Positions 16,838-26,220 of a stretch of 64,000 nt of DNA are shown here, piece by piece. The DNA lies in contig CP074388.1 in the NCBI GenBank assembly GCA_022041995.1, positions 310,001-374,000 on the forward strand, in the 5' to 3' direction. Source of the stretch: Cupriavidus necator (GTDB lineage Bacteria > Pseudomonadota > Gammaproteobacteria > Burkholderiales > Burkholderiaceae). Under the pieces are notes generated by a model. It was not told the DNA's origin. It was given only the letters and a program-made list of their open reading frames with translations, and ran no database searches. A program made the translations under genes and the position numbers. Each line of letters opens with the position of its first letter. Positions within the stretch are counted from its first letter, which is position 1.

Positions 16838-17335
16838 CTACGCTGAGATCCAATAGAAACCAGTGTCGTCCTGCATCCGTTGGAGCATCGGGACCTCCAC
16901 CGCCGCCATTAGCGCCGTCCAACCCTTGAAGTAGTATCCCCGGCCGGAGAAGGCCTTGTCGACGTTTCCGAGGAGCCAGACGATTCCCCGAGCATCTTCA
17001 CGGATATGCCATCCGTCATTCCAGGGGTCCCGCTCCTTCGTAGCAACAGGGCATGACTGGCAGGGCATCTGGCCGTTTGTGCACACGTCATAGGACGTGA
17101 TGCTCCCATGTCGAGCCATACCACGTAACGTGTCCAGGGCAGCTTGCCTTGTTTTCGGCATCCGGATGCAGCGGTCAGTCGGGCCAAGGACAATGATCGC
17201 AAGGCGGTTCCAGCCTTTCCCGTCGGGGCCTCTCGGATCGTGCTTATCGGCCAGGCGGACGCGGTAGTCCACGGGATGGCCAGCGACAAATTTCGCACCG
17301 GTGGAGCATGGTGAAGCAGGGGTTTGCGGATTCAT
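16838..17335 (-). CDS. hypothetical protein, 165 aa, Cys-rich centre
   Basis: Begins MNPQTPASPCSTGAKFVAGH. A central CTNGQMPCQSCPVATKERD has Cys spacing that could bind metal. The C-terminal half (WHIREDARGIVWLLGNVDKA) is beta-rich. No family recognised. The start follows AAAGGAGAAACC and is controlled by shared leader E. Confidence 0.6.
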   Translation of the reverse strand: MNPQTPASPCSTGAKFVAGHPVDYRVRLADKHDPRGPDGKGWNRLAIIVLGPTDRCIRMPKTRQAALDTLRGMARHGSITSYDVCTNGQMPCQSCPVATKERDPWNDGWHIREDARGIVWLLGNVDKAFSGRGYYFKGWTALMAAVEVPMLQRMQDDTGFYWISA

Positions 17336-17410
17336 GGTTTCTCCTTTCTGCCTGGCGGCTGTGAAAAAGGAGAGAGCGTCGGCTCTGAGGAAAATTGGTC
17401 TCTTCAGAGC
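17336..17410 (-). promoter_or_regulatory. SD-sequestering leader E
   Basis: Minus strand: hairpin AGAGC-cgac-GCTCT (17373-17386), then CTCCTTT, inner GCC-gcca-GGC, then AAAGGAG and ATG. An extra pair CTCTGAAGAG lies further upstream. Same order as leaders A-D. Confidence 0.7.
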
Positions 17411-17490
17411 GTGTCGGAGTTCGTGCAAATGAACTAGGAAGTGCGGCGCCTGGTTAGGGCGCCGCGGGTGATGGTTGCGAGGATCGCGGG

Positions 17491-17988
17491 TCAGCGCAAA
17501 GTCTTGCCAGCTGGCAGGCCAATGCGTTTCGTGCGATCGAAGGTTTCAAGAAGATCGTCCGTGGCGGCGAGCATACGGCGCTCGGCCAAAAGGAACGTTT
17601 CGTAGAGGCGTTGGCGCTCGCGGTCGTTCTTCCGCTGTTCCGGTCGCATGAAATCGAATCGAGCCCGGAAATCCGAGTAGATCCAATCCCTGTTGAGCGG
17701 AAGTAGGGCGACGTGATCCAGAACGAAGTGACCGACCGGGCCTGGAAGAGCGGAGCCCTTCAGGTTTGCCGAGTCGACACTAAGTACCAGTCCCCGATGC
17801 GCGCGCATCAGGTCCTCATCGAGTTTGGACGTCCCATAGGCAACCGCGACGTAATGCTGATCTCCCAATGAAAAAGGGACATCCGCTACGAGGCAGTAGT
17901 GGGGTTTCTGGCCAGGCTGATGGGGATCGCTGTCGTAAGGGAAGAGACACTTGAGCACAACCCCTCGCACAATCTGCGAGGCGTCCAT
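17491..17988 (-). CDS. PemK/MazF-like toxin candidate
   Basis: A 165-residue protein starting MDASQIVRGVVLKCLFPYDS. The N-terminal pattern (basic turn, GVVLKCLFPY, then GQKPHYCLVADV, then YVAVAYGTSK) resembles PemK/MazF-fold proteins, which are usually mRNA-cleaving toxins. A C-terminal helical tail (RPEQRKNDRERQRLYETFLL) is longer than in classical MazF. It follows a 100-residue gene after 12 bases, as in toxin-antitoxin operons. Toxicity is inferred only from fold pattern and pairing; it could be a non-toxic barrel protein. Confidence 0.45.
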   Translation of the reverse strand: MDASQIVRGVVLKCLFPYDSDPHQPGQKPHYCLVADVPFSLGDQHYVAVAYGTSKLDEDLMRAHRGLVLSVDSANLKGSALPGPVGHFVLDHVALLPLNRDWIYSDFRARFDFMRPEQRKNDRERQRLYETFLLAERRMLAATDDLLETFDRTKRIGLPAGKTLR

Positions 17989-18000
17989 GCAGTGTCGTCG

Positions 18001-18303
18001 TCAGACCGCGGGGCTGGTGCCTGAGTTGCTATCTGCGTCGCCCAGCACATGGGCTAGTTCGCGGCGGTTGCGAGCGCGCGATTCGGCGATCTGCTTACGC
18101 CAGGCTGGAAGGACTTCGGCGGGGATGGTCGCGACCATGAAACCCGTTACACCGGACTCGGTGACGGCTTTCAATACTTCATAACCATTCGCTGCGATGA
18201 ACTTTTCCATGAGGAAATGATACACCCGGTACGCGGGTTCCATTGCCGATTTGACGTTTCGGATTACCTTCGCCACTTGCCGGCGAAGTACTTGCTTTTG
18301 CAT
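18001..18303 (-). CDS. small protein, possible antitoxin partner
   Basis: A 100-residue helical, basic protein starting MQKQVLRRQVAKVIRNVKSA. Its start is set by AAGGAGAGCAT. It precedes the PemK-like gene, the usual antitoxin position. I recognise no DNA-binding domain. It carries shared leader F. Confidence 0.5.
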   Translation of the reverse strand: MQKQVLRRQVAKVIRNVKSAMEPAYRVYHFLMEKFIAANGYEVLKAVTESGVTGFMVATIPAEVLPAWRKQIAESRARNRRELAHVLGDADSNSGTSPAV

Positions 18304-18358
18304 ATGCTCTCCTTGTGCCACAACGGGCGGAAAAAAAAGGAGAGAGCGAGAACGCTCG
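18304..18358 (-). promoter_or_regulatory. SD-sequestering leader F
   Basis: Minus strand: hairpin GAGCG-ttct-CGCTC, CTCCTTTTTTTT, inner GCC-cgttgt-GGC, ACAAGGAG, ATG. The CTCCTT/AAGGAG pairing is perfect. Confidence 0.7.
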
Positions 18359-18433
18359 GGTGGAATGCCTCCACCGGAAAGTATCGCCTACGCAACATTG
18401 TAGATGGCGATTGCGTACTGCCGACTCAACGGC

Positions 18434-19087
18434 CTACCGATTATATGGCAAGTGCTTGGTCATCGGGGAACCCAGTGCGCAGTGCAGCCACCGAGAGACC
18501 TTCTCGCCGTCGGGGGTGCCGTGATTGCCCAATTTGCTCGACCAGGTGGCTCGGACGGAGTCGGGTGCTGCGTCGCGGGCGCAAGCGAGCTTCGCCGACA
18601 TTTCCTTAGATACGACGGGTAGAACTATGTCAACGAACTCTTCGGCCTTGCTGAGGGGTAAAAGATTTCGGTCGGCCGCGACCTCGACCGATAACCCTTG
18701 AGGTCCGTTGTTCGCAACTAGGAAAAATCTGGCACGGGCTAGGATCGGTATATCGAGTTCATATGGACTAATGGCGCGATCATCCTCAAAGGGATTTCGA
18801 CTTCGGACAGGAATACCCCAGCCGATGGCACTCTGACCGACGTCCTTTACTGCGCGTCCTCTGAAAAACACGTTGCAGAAGGCTTCGTCCGAGCCGAGAA
18901 CTGGTTTCTTAGCCCAGCATTGCAGCTTCTCTACATTTTCTGGAAGGCTCGATACGCGCCGTGCTGTATCGGTCAATTTCTGGTTGAACTCGGTGGCCGG
19001 CACGGAGCTTTGCTGCTCGCCGCATGCTGCAAGAAGAGTGGCTAACGCAGTGACCGAAAGGAGCCGAATGGCATGATGGTAGGTCAT
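18434..19087 (-). CDS. lipoprotein of unknown function
   Basis: From the ATG at 19087 the sequence MTYHHAIRLLSVTALATLLA ends in AAC, a lipobox (LLAAC), so the mature protein starts at Cys and is anchored in a membrane. The mature part is about 195 residues with Cys residues in LQCWAKKP, AFCNVFF and KLACARD. No domain recognised. An upstream ATG (19144) would add residues before the signal peptide and is less likely. The IS4 element 120 bases upstream lies between this gene and its possible promoter. Confidence 0.65.
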   Translation of the reverse strand: MTYHHAIRLLSVTALATLLAACGEQQSSVPATEFNQKLTDTARRVSSLPENVEKLQCWAKKPVLGSDEAFCNVFFRGRAVKDVGQSAIGWGIPVRSRNPFEDDRAISPYELDIPILARARFFLVANNGPQGLSVEVAADRNLLPLSKAEEFVDIVLPVVSKEMSAKLACARDAAPDSVRATWSSKLGNHGTPDGEKVSRWLHCALGSPMTKHLPYNR

Positions 19088-19208
19088 AGCAATCTTTGCC
19101 CGTCTTATACAGTTGTTCAGTCGCGAAGGCGTTGGCATGCACACTTACTCGGTTGCCCGGTGGATGTGGGCGCGCCGTGCCTGCTTGCGGCCAGGCGCGT
19201 CCATGGAG

Positions 19209-20634
19209 CAATCCACCCAAGATAAGGACATCAGCAAGCCTTATAGGCGGCATGTCGATGAGGTTTCTGGCGAGGCGGACGTGGTTTAGCGCGAACCGGT
19301 CGCACGCGATGGGTACGTGTTGCGATCAAGGCCAAGGTCTCATTCAGCGCAGCCTTGGCCCAGCGCAGTCCCAGTAGCGCCGCTGGCAGGACAGGTTTGA
19401 GAGCGGTGATGGCGTAGGTTCGGATGATCCGATAGTTCGAGTCAATCTCATGTTCCTGCACGGCGCTGAAGCAGCATAGAGCGTGCAGGTTATCACTGAG
19501 GATTTTGGCGCCGAAGTCCTGCCTGGCAGCCAACTGCGAGAGGCCGGACAGATGTTCGAGTCCCATGCGGTGCTTGAGGCGTTTGTACGCCTCCTCGAGG
19601 CGCCAGCGTTGATGGTAAAGGTCGCGGAAGGTGGCCGCTGGATAGCGGTGCATGTCGAGCAGATTGGTGATGAGCACGCGCACCTTGCCGGCTGGCGAGA
19701 TCTGCCGGATCAGCCGAACGGTCTGCGGGGTAGCCGCACACTCGTAGTCGCGCGCGTCAATGCGGGCTGGAGCGGGGAGCGTGACGATGGCCTCGTCACG
19801 GCCAGAGCGCACGAAGCGCCGTACGGCAGCAAAGCCGCTGCCGTCGGCACGCATGCAGAAAGGGATGTTTCGTTGGTTGAGTACGGCCACCAGCCAGCGG
19901 GCGGGGTAGCCGCGGTCGAGCAAGAGCAAGTCGTCGGATTGCAGGCGGTCCAGATGCTCGAACAGGATCTGGCGTTCGTTCTCGTACACGCTGTGTAATG
20001 AGGCGGCGAGCATGATCTCGGCCCCAGGCAGGTACAGGCCGAAGGCAAGTTGATCGCGGCTGGCGGCTCGAGGCAGATGGCTGTGGCGAATGGCGAAACG
20101 CAGGTGTGAAGCGTCCGCGGCGACCAGCCGAAAGCCATGCCAGCGTGGCAAATGGTTGGAGACGTGCTGAAGTAGCCAGTCATTGAGGTGAGCAAAGACA
20201 TCGCCGCCGAGCTTGCTGCGAGCCTGGGCGAAGGCTTGTTCACTGACGCAACGGCGCAAGGTGTTTTGGCGGGCGAGCGTGGCGAAGAATTGATCGAGCT
20301 CGGCTTGCATGCCCATACGCAAGTTGCCGAGCATGAAGGAGATCAGTGTCGGCAGGGTGAGCTTGCGCTGCCGGGTGAAGGCGGCCGGATGCTCTGGATG
20401 ACGGGCAAGATCGTGAAAGACCTTGGTGTGCAGATATTGGGCAAGTGCAGCGAACAAATCGGACAGGGGCATGAGAGCCAAGCGAAGATCGAGAAGCGAT
20501 CCTCTATTGGCCGCCGCCCTGCTTGCGCTAAACATCCAGCGCAAGCAGGGCGGCGGCCCCTCGAACCTCGTCACCTGTCAAGCGTTCCCGGCGCCAATTG
20601 CGATTTTATTTGGCGGCTTATCTTGGGTGGATTG
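19209..20634 (-). mobile_element. IS4-family element, complete
   Basis: Perfect 18-base inverted repeats begin CAATCCACCCAAGATAAG (19209-19226 and 20617-20634). The element is flanked by a 10-base target duplication GTCCATGGAG (19199-19208 and 20635-20644). The match of both ends and the duplication indicate a fairly recent simple insertion. A 436-base piece of the same element recurs at 33591-34026. Confidence 0.92.
19231..20574 (-). CDS. IS4-family transposase
   Basis: A 447-residue DDE transposase: LVAADASHLR (first Asp), LLLDRGYPARWL (second Asp) and YHQRWRLEEAYKRLK, the Y-R-E-K signature of IS4 enzymes with the final Glu. All catalytic residues are present. An internal ATG (MPLSDLFAALAQYLHTK) is an alternative start about 35 codons in. 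Confidence 0.9.
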   Translation of the reverse strand: MTRFEGPPPCLRWMFSASRAAANRGSLLDLRLALMPLSDLFAALAQYLHTKVFHDLARHPEHPAAFTRQRKLTLPTLISFMLGNLRMGMQAELDQFFATLARQNTLRRCVSEQAFAQARSKLGGDVFAHLNDWLLQHVSNHLPRWHGFRLVAADASHLRFAIRHSHLPRAASRDQLAFGLYLPGAEIMLAASLHSVYENERQILFEHLDRLQSDDLLLLDRGYPARWLVAVLNQRNIPFCMRADGSGFAAVRRFVRSGRDEAIVTLPAPARIDARDYECAATPQTVRLIRQISPAGKVRVLITNLLDMHRYPAATFRDLYHQRWRLEEAYKRLKHRMGLEHLSGLSQLAARQDFGAKILSDNLHALCCFSAVQEHEIDSNYRIIRTYAITALKPVLPAALLGLRWAKAALNETLALIATRTHRVRPVRAKPRPPRQKPHRHAAYKAC

Positions 20635-20705
20635 GTCCATGGAGGGGGTTCTTTGGTGTTATTCCTGACTGTTGCCACCGAGAGCGCACCAGCAAGGATC
20701 AGGAA

Positions 20706-20996
20706 TTACTGCGTCGTGCACTTGGTGCCAAGAACGAGGCTAGTGGTATCTTCGCCCATCATGCCGGGCATCGGCAACGCGGCCATCTCACGCTTGTATG
20801 ACTTCACGTACTGGCGGCAAAACTGCACGCGGCACCCGACTTCCTCACGTGTGATTGCCACCCGTACTTCCTGATCAGCGACCTTCACAGTTTCGAAGCC
20901 CATCATTTGAGGGCCGCTGGTCGCAGCATCTGCCGCCTGCGCCTCCGCACCGAGCGCCGAAGCCAGCAGGAACGACACCATCATCAGTCTTTTCAT
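20706..20996 (-). CDS. small exported protein, 96 aa
   Basis: MKRLMMVSFLLASALGAEAQ is a typical signal peptide, with cleavage likely after AEAQA. The mature 75 residues are Cys-containing (EEVGCRVQFCRQYVKSYKRE). Probably periplasmic. Function unknown. It lies beside the IS4 insertion. Confidence 0.65.
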   Translation of the reverse strand: MKRLMMVSFLLASALGAEAQAADAATSGPQMMGFETVKVADQEVRVAITREEVGCRVQFCRQYVKSYKREMAALPMPGMMGEDTTSLVLGTKCTTQ

Positions 20997-21173
20997 TGTT
21001 TTTTCCGTTGTGTGGTTGCAGAGTCGGACGACTCACAGTTGCCGGCAGCTTCGGCAATGATGAGGCGTCACGGGTTTTATCGATTCCAAGCATCACCCAC
21101 GTAATAGCATCAACCGTGTAAGCAAGGATCCTGGGAACTGAAGCGCTCCGGCAGTAACCCATTGTGCTCGATT

Positions 21174-22400
21174 AGGGGTTGCATAAATCGGTGCTTTCAG
21201 AGGATGCCGGAGGCCCCTTCGGCGATACCCGATTTACCGCGAGTCACCATTCATCGAATTTATGAGCGGGCCGAATCCGGCGGTGCGAGAATGGAAAAGG
21301 GCAGCTAAGGCAATGCTGATCAAGTCCTCCGATTCGTGAGAAGGCGCGTTATTTGAAGAATCACGAGCGCGAAGAGATGAACATGAAGCAGATGACGTTG
21401 GCAGCGGGTGCAGATCAATGTGCAGGTTTCGAGCAACACCGCAAGCCAACGCGACGTGAGGAGTTTCTGGCGACGATGGAGCGGATCGTACCGTGGGCGG
21501 CATTGTGCGCCGTGATTGAGCCGTACTATCCGAAGGCAGGCAATGGCCGGCGGCCCATTGGTCTGGAGCGGATGCTGCGCATCCACTTTCTGCAGCACTG
21601 GTTCAACCTGGCAGATCTGGCTTGCGAGGAGGCCCTGTATGACAGCGCCAGCCTGCGCCGCTTCGTAGGAATTGACCTGGGTCGTGAGCCCGTGCCGGAC
21701 GCCACCACAGTATTGAAGTTTCGGCGGCTGCTGGAGAAACATCAGCTTGCCGAACGGCTGTTCGCGGAAGTTGGCCGACTCCTGCAAGACAATGGCGTGA
21801 AGCTGAAGACCGGCACCATTGTCGATGCCACGATCATTGGTGCGCCCAGCTCGACGAAGAATGAAGAGAAGTCGCGAGACCCCGAGATGCATCAGACCCG
21901 CAAAGGCCAGCAGTGGTACTTTGGCATGAAGCTGCACATTGGCGTGGATAGTCAAAGCGGGTTGGCTCATTCCGCGGTGGTGACGCCGGCCAACGTTCAC
22001 GACAAGCATGCGCTGCCCCAGCTACTGCATGGGGAGGAGCGGCGTGTCTACGGTGATAGCGCATACGCCAGTCAGCAGGAGCTGATCGCATCGAAGGCGC
22101 CGCACGCCAAGGACTTCACCAATCAGCGGACCCGCAGGAACGGGGAGATTGACGAAGTGCAACGCGGGAAGAACCGTAACAAATCGAAGATCCGGGCCCG
22201 GGTTGAACATGTCTTCGCCGTGGTTAAGCGCCTGTGGGGCTTCACGAAAGTCCGCTACCGTGGCCTGAAGAAGAATGCCGGCCGTGCCTTCACGGCGCTG
22301 GCGCTGGCCAATCTCTACTTGAGTCGAGGGCATCTGATGGGAGCAGTCCGCCCGTAAAGGGCGAATGCGGGGCGGGCGCCCCGCCAACACACCCCAATTG
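21174..22400 (+). mobile_element. IS5-family element, ends not fully resolved
   Basis: A GGGGTTGCATAAATC motif at about 21175 resembles the end of IS5-group elements. I cannot find its inverted partner to the right of the transposase, so the right end may be truncated, or the motif may belong to an older insertion. The boundaries are approximate. Confidence 0.5.
21353..22357 (+). CDS. IS5-family transposase
   Basis: About 330 residues with DDE motifs: GTIVDATIIGAPSS, RVYGDSAYASQQEL and RVEHVFAVVKRLWGFTKVRY, which carries the final Glu. The likely start is one of the ATG codons at 21377-21383 (MNMKQMTLAAG) rather than the frame beginning. No lesion seen. Confidence 0.88.
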   Translation: MKNHEREEMNMKQMTLAAGADQCAGFEQHRKPTRREEFLATMERIVPWAALCAVIEPYYPKAGNGRRPIGLERMLRIHFLQHWFNLADLACEEALYDSASLRRFVGIDLGREPVPDATTVLKFRRLLEKHQLAERLFAEVGRLLQDNGVKLKTGTIVDATIIGAPSSTKNEEKSRDPEMHQTRKGQQWYFGMKLHIGVDSQSGLAHSAVVTPANVHDKHALPQLLHGEERRVYGDSAYASQQELIASKAPHAKDFTNQRTRRNGEIDEVQRGKNRNKSKIRARVEHVFAVVKRLWGFTKVRYRGLKKNAGRAFTALALANLYLSRGHLMGAVRP

Positions 22401-22589
22401 GGGGCGCGCGAAGGCAAATTCTCGTCGCCACAGCTATTTTTCCGGCCGAACGGGCTCCTGATCAACCTGCGTCACTCAATTTACCCAGCTTGTTCAGCGT
22501 AGCCCTAATCCAAGGCCAACGTTCGCGACGCACGTTTCGCTCGGACGCACTGGTCCGAAGACTCCGTCACGCAGAAAGGGGTTTCCTAG

Positions 22590-24836
22590 TCATGACCGCA
22601 GTGCCGCGGCCTGCCCAAGTAAGCCCCGCAGAAACTCATAGGTACCCGGCAGATCCAGCAGTTGCGACGCATAGTTGATCTGCAGCAGTGGCGGCGGAAT
22701 CAACGAATCCCACTTTTCGACTGCCAGGTTCTCCGCGTCGCGTAGTAGGTCAGCGGCGTGCAGCTGATCCCCTGCGGCCAGGCGCCTCAACATCTCGTCA
22801 ACTTCCTTAACCGATGTGCCGCTCAACGCCAGGCACAAGCCCTCATTGGTGGCATCGATGCCGAAGAACTTCAGCATAAGCGCCAAAGTCGTCTGAATCT
22901 CGTCCCCCTGCCACAGGAAAAGGCGTAGCGTCCCCTCGTCGTCCGCATGGGATACCTTACTCAGCCCGACCGACTTGAACGTCATGCGGGCCTCATTGAG
23001 CAAACGCTGAGCCTCCTCATCGAGGTAGGGCACCGGTGTGTCGGCTGTGAGGATCTGCCGCATTTGCTGGCGCACCCGGGTGTGAACCATGCCTGCGGTA
23101 CCGCCGAACGACGGTGCGCGGCCGCCGGCGGAGGGCACGACCTCGATTACCTTCTGGCTATTGTCGATCCGCGCGACCTTCCAACGGCGGCCAGCAAACA
23201 GCAGGAAGTCACCTTCGGCGAGCGGGGAGGTCATCGGTAGGGATCCCAGCGTACGGCCGCGCGAAACCAGGCGGAATTCATCCGGACTGGAGAATGCCGC
23301 GTAAAAGGTGTAATGGCCAGTGATGGCCTCGCCGGCTGGCCCGTGCAGCAGAAGGCCAGAGCTGTCCTGGATCACGATCTCACGCGCGCCCAGGGCGCGA
23401 AGTACGGTGACGAATTCCTCTTGCCCGACCGATCGAAACGGACCGCGCACGCAGAGCTGGCGAAACGCGTCTGCCGCGGTGACGCCACCGCGCTGACCGA
23501 TCAGCGACAGTAGCTGCTGGATCAACGTTGAGAGGTGCATGCCGCCCACTCGCGGCGGTTCAACCCAACGCTGCAGCAGCAGGTCAATCTGCGCGATCAG
23601 TTGCACCAGGTCTTCGCGAAGGCGATCGGGCAGGGTGGCACGGGCATCGTGCGGCGCCTCAAGCGCGTAGCCACGTAGGATCGCAGGCGTACCCTTCCGC
23701 CGGCCGGATCGGCCAAGGCGCTGCCGCAGGCTGGAGACGGACGGCGCCGGGCCGACCTGCACGACGGACTCCACGGGGCCGATATCGACGCCGAGCTCGA
23801 GCGTCGAGGTCGCGACGGCGGACGCCGGCGTGACGGTCTGCTTAAGGGCGCGTTCTGTTTCTTCCCGCAGGTCCTTGGAAAGGTTGCCGTGGTGTGGCCA
23901 GAACTCGGGCGGCAGGCAATCACGCTCGCTCATTGCGCGCAGAAGGGCGGTGTATTGTTCGACCTTCTGCCGGCTGTTCGGGAAGATCAGATGGTTGCGG
24001 CCCCGGAGGTTGTTGTAGATGTGGCGCCCGATCTGTAGCATGCCTAGCCCGGCCGTTTCCATCGCGGAAACGGGCTGCCCGCTCTTCACGCGCTCTTCGA
24101 CTTCCTCATCCGATAGTTGCGGCGGGCCGTCCTGATACCCCTTGATCAGGATGCGCAGCGATGACGAAGCCTGTGTGCTCTCGATGATCGTGACCTTGGC
24201 GCCTTCGCCTGGCCGGAGGAATTCGGCGGCGAGCTGGATGTCGCCAAGCGTGGCGGAGAGTCCGATGCGCGGAATGCGCCGGCCAAGCGTCATCTCAAGG
24301 CGATCGAGCAGGCTCTGTAGCTGCATGCCGCGCTCGCTGCCCATGAAGGCGTGCAGTTCATCGACCACCACATAGTCGAGGCGTTCGAAGAGGCCCGCCA
24401 CCCCCGAGCCACGGTTATAGAAAAGCGCCTCCAGCGATTCAGGGGTGATCAACACGCACCCGGCCCGCTTTTTGGCGAAGGTTTGTTTGCGGCTGGCGGC
24501 GACGTCGCCGTGCCACGGTACTACTGGGATCTCCAGCGTCTCACACAACTGAGTGAGGCGGTCCCACTGGTCGTTAATCAGCGCCTTGAGTGGAGAGACG
24601 CACAGCGCGCTGTGGCCGGCGGCATCCGGAGCCAGCAGGCGGCTCAGGATCGGCAGGAACGCAGCTTCTGTCTTGCCGGCGGCGGTTGCGGCAGAGATAA
24701 TAACGTCCGAATCGCCGGCGATGATTGGCGGAATTGACCGTTCCTGGGCATCGCGCAGTTCTGTCCAGCCGGACTGCCAGATCCACTCCTGGATCAGCGG
24801 ATGTAGGAGTTCAAAGCTGGACGATTGCGTGGCCAT
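22590..24836 (-). CDS. Lhr-like DEAD/DEAH helicase
   Basis: A superfamily 2 helicase of about 748 residues. Motif I is SAATAAGKTEAAF, motif II VVVDELHAFMG (DELH), motif III GLSATLGD, and motif VI QRLGRSGRRKG. The Q-like N-terminus (WTELRDAQERSIPPI) and the long C-terminal part (WKVARIDNSQKVIEVVPS) fit Lhr-type helicases that act on DNA. The start at 24836 (MATQSSSF) overlaps the ATPase gene by 26 bases; 24875 is an alternative. Helicase plus BrxD-like ATPase pairs occur in BREX/Pgl-type and TerB-associated islands, so the cassette probably processes DNA in phage defence. Last gene of the leftward operon. Confidence 0.85.
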   Translation of the reverse strand: MATQSSSFELLHPLIQEWIWQSGWTELRDAQERSIPPIIAGDSDVIISAATAAGKTEAAFLPILSRLLAPDAAGHSALCVSPLKALINDQWDRLTQLCETLEIPVVPWHGDVAASRKQTFAKKRAGCVLITPESLEALFYNRGSGVAGLFERLDYVVVDELHAFMGSERGMQLQSLLDRLEMTLGRRIPRIGLSATLGDIQLAAEFLRPGEGAKVTIIESTQASSSLRILIKGYQDGPPQLSDEEVEERVKSGQPVSAMETAGLGMLQIGRHIYNNLRGRNHLIFPNSRQKVEQYTALLRAMSERDCLPPEFWPHHGNLSKDLREETERALKQTVTPASAVATSTLELGVDIGPVESVVQVGPAPSVSSLRQRLGRSGRRKGTPAILRGYALEAPHDARATLPDRLREDLVQLIAQIDLLLQRWVEPPRVGGMHLSTLIQQLLSLIGQRGGVTAADAFRQLCVRGPFRSVGQEEFVTVLRALGAREIVIQDSSGLLLHGPAGEAITGHYTFYAAFSSPDEFRLVSRGRTLGSLPMTSPLAEGDFLLFAGRRWKVARIDNSQKVIEVVPSAGGRAPSFGGTAGMVHTRVRQQMRQILTADTPVPYLDEEAQRLLNEARMTFKSVGLSKVSHADDEGTLRLFLWQGDEIQTTLALMLKFFGIDATNEGLCLALSGTSVKEVDEMLRRLAAGDQLHAADLLRDAENLAVEKWDSLIPPPLLQINYASQLLDLPGTYEFLRGLLGQAAALRS

Positions 24837-26163
24837 GGGCGCGCGCTGAGAGTTTGAACTCAAACAAGCCTTCATCTACACCGCCGTCCGCGATCACCTC
24901 GGCTTCCCTTGCAGCCCCGTTGTCCTTGGCAACCTCCACACGCTGGATCAGCGAATCCCACGGTGTGTCCGGATACTGGTCGAGAAGTGCGAGCAAGTTG
25001 ATGAACGACGTGATCGTTGTGCGCGGCGTGCGGAAATAGGCTTCACCAATCCTCTTCTCGCAATGCGCCATGAAGTCTGCAATGCCTTCTTCTGGCAGCA
25101 AGAGCTTTGCCGGGTCGCCGGAAGCGTACACCTGCTGGATCTTCTCCAGCAGAACAAAGAAGTCCTCGCGCGCTAGCGCGGGTAGGCGGAGCACTGGGTG
25201 TCCGTAGTCCACCAGGCCGCCAGAGGAAAACGTGTTCTCGGCAAGTCGCGACTGCAGGGCCGCGTAGCTGTAGATCCCGCGCCGCGTGTCGAGTAGCGAG
25301 TCGGGTGTACAGCCGAGCAGGAATCCGAGCCCCTCGACGGTGCCTTGCAGGACGTCGTTGAGGATCCGAAGCAGCTGCTCGTAGTTGGCGTTACGAGACT
25401 GGGCGTTCGCGAGCTTGTAGAGGTTCACCAACTCGTCCAGGCCGACAAAGAGGCCTCCGTATCCCGCGAGCCGCACAAACACGGCCATCAGCTTGATATG
25501 GTCGTAGACGGAGGAATCATCCACGATCGTCCGGACGCCGAGCGCTTGGCGGGCGTCGGTCTTCGTGGTGAACTCGCCGCGCATCCACCGGATAGCGGCA
25601 AGCTTGAGCGATTCGTTGCCGTCATTGTGGCCCCGCCAGTAGGCCGCCACCACCGCGGCGAAGTCGTACCCCGCGACCATCTCGGTGAGCGCGGCGCACT
25701 TGCGGAAAATCAGCTGCTCCGGATCCTCGCCGCTCCTGCGGGCCTCGTCTAGAACCGTGCCGATGAACTTCTCCATCACGCTGGCGAGCGCGCCGCCGTC
25801 CGGCTTGCTGCGCGTCGACATGTTCGTCATCAGCTCGGCGTGAAGCGAGCGGGCCTGGCCACTGGTGGCGTGCAGGCGTCGGTCTGGGTTCAGATCCGCG
25901 CTGATCGTCACAAGCTTCTTCTCGAGGGCGACCGCGCGTACCTGGTTGAGAAAGAAGGTCTTTCCCGAACCGTATGCGCCAACCACGACGCGAAAGGCCG
26001 TGCCGCCAGCAGCAACATGCTCGATATCGGCAAGTAGCGCCTGAATTTCCCGGGCCCGGCCAACCTGAATCAGGTATTGGCCCGTGCGCGGGACAACGCC
26101 GGCGCGGAGGGCTTGGAGGAGGGCGTCCCGATCGCGCGGGCGGATGGTGGTACTAGAAGTCAT
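24811..26163 (-). CDS. P-loop ATP-binding protein, BrxD/DUF2791 type
   Basis: A 450-residue protein. Walker A is VVGAYGSGKTFFLNQ, Walker B LFVGLDELVNLYK, and FLLGCTPDSLLDTRRGIYSY follows as in BrxD/DUF2791 ATPases. The C-terminus (FRTPRTTITSFINLLALLDQ) fits the same family. These ATPases accompany Lhr-like helicases in defence islands. Here no pglX, pglZ or brxC gene is present, so it is not a full BREX locus. The gene overlaps the helicase and follows the ART-like gene after 57 bases. Confidence 0.8.
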   Translation of the reverse strand: MTSSTTIRPRDRDALLQALRAGVVPRTGQYLIQVGRAREIQALLADIEHVAAGGTAFRVVVGAYGSGKTFFLNQVRAVALEKKLVTISADLNPDRRLHATSGQARSLHAELMTNMSTRSKPDGGALASVMEKFIGTVLDEARRSGEDPEQLIFRKCAALTEMVAGYDFAAVVAAYWRGHNDGNESLKLAAIRWMRGEFTTKTDARQALGVRTIVDDSSVYDHIKLMAVFVRLAGYGGLFVGLDELVNLYKLANAQSRNANYEQLLRILNDVLQGTVEGLGFLLGCTPDSLLDTRRGIYSYAALQSRLAENTFSSGGLVDYGHPVLRLPALAREDFFVLLEKIQQVYASGDPAKLLLPEEGIADFMAHCEKRIGEAYFRTPRTTITSFINLLALLDQYPDTPWDSLIQRVEVAKDNGAAREAEVIADGGVDEGLFEFKLSARAHGHAIVQL

Positions 26164-26220
26164 CGGCTTCTCAGGTTCACTGGTCCGTGCTGGCAGGAAA
26201 GTGCGACATACAGTTGTGCG

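Noticed and set aside
22590..26163. Complete BREX or Pgl system
   Set aside because: Only a helicase and a BrxD-like ATPase are present; no pglX, pglZ, brxC/pglY or pglW gene is in the window.
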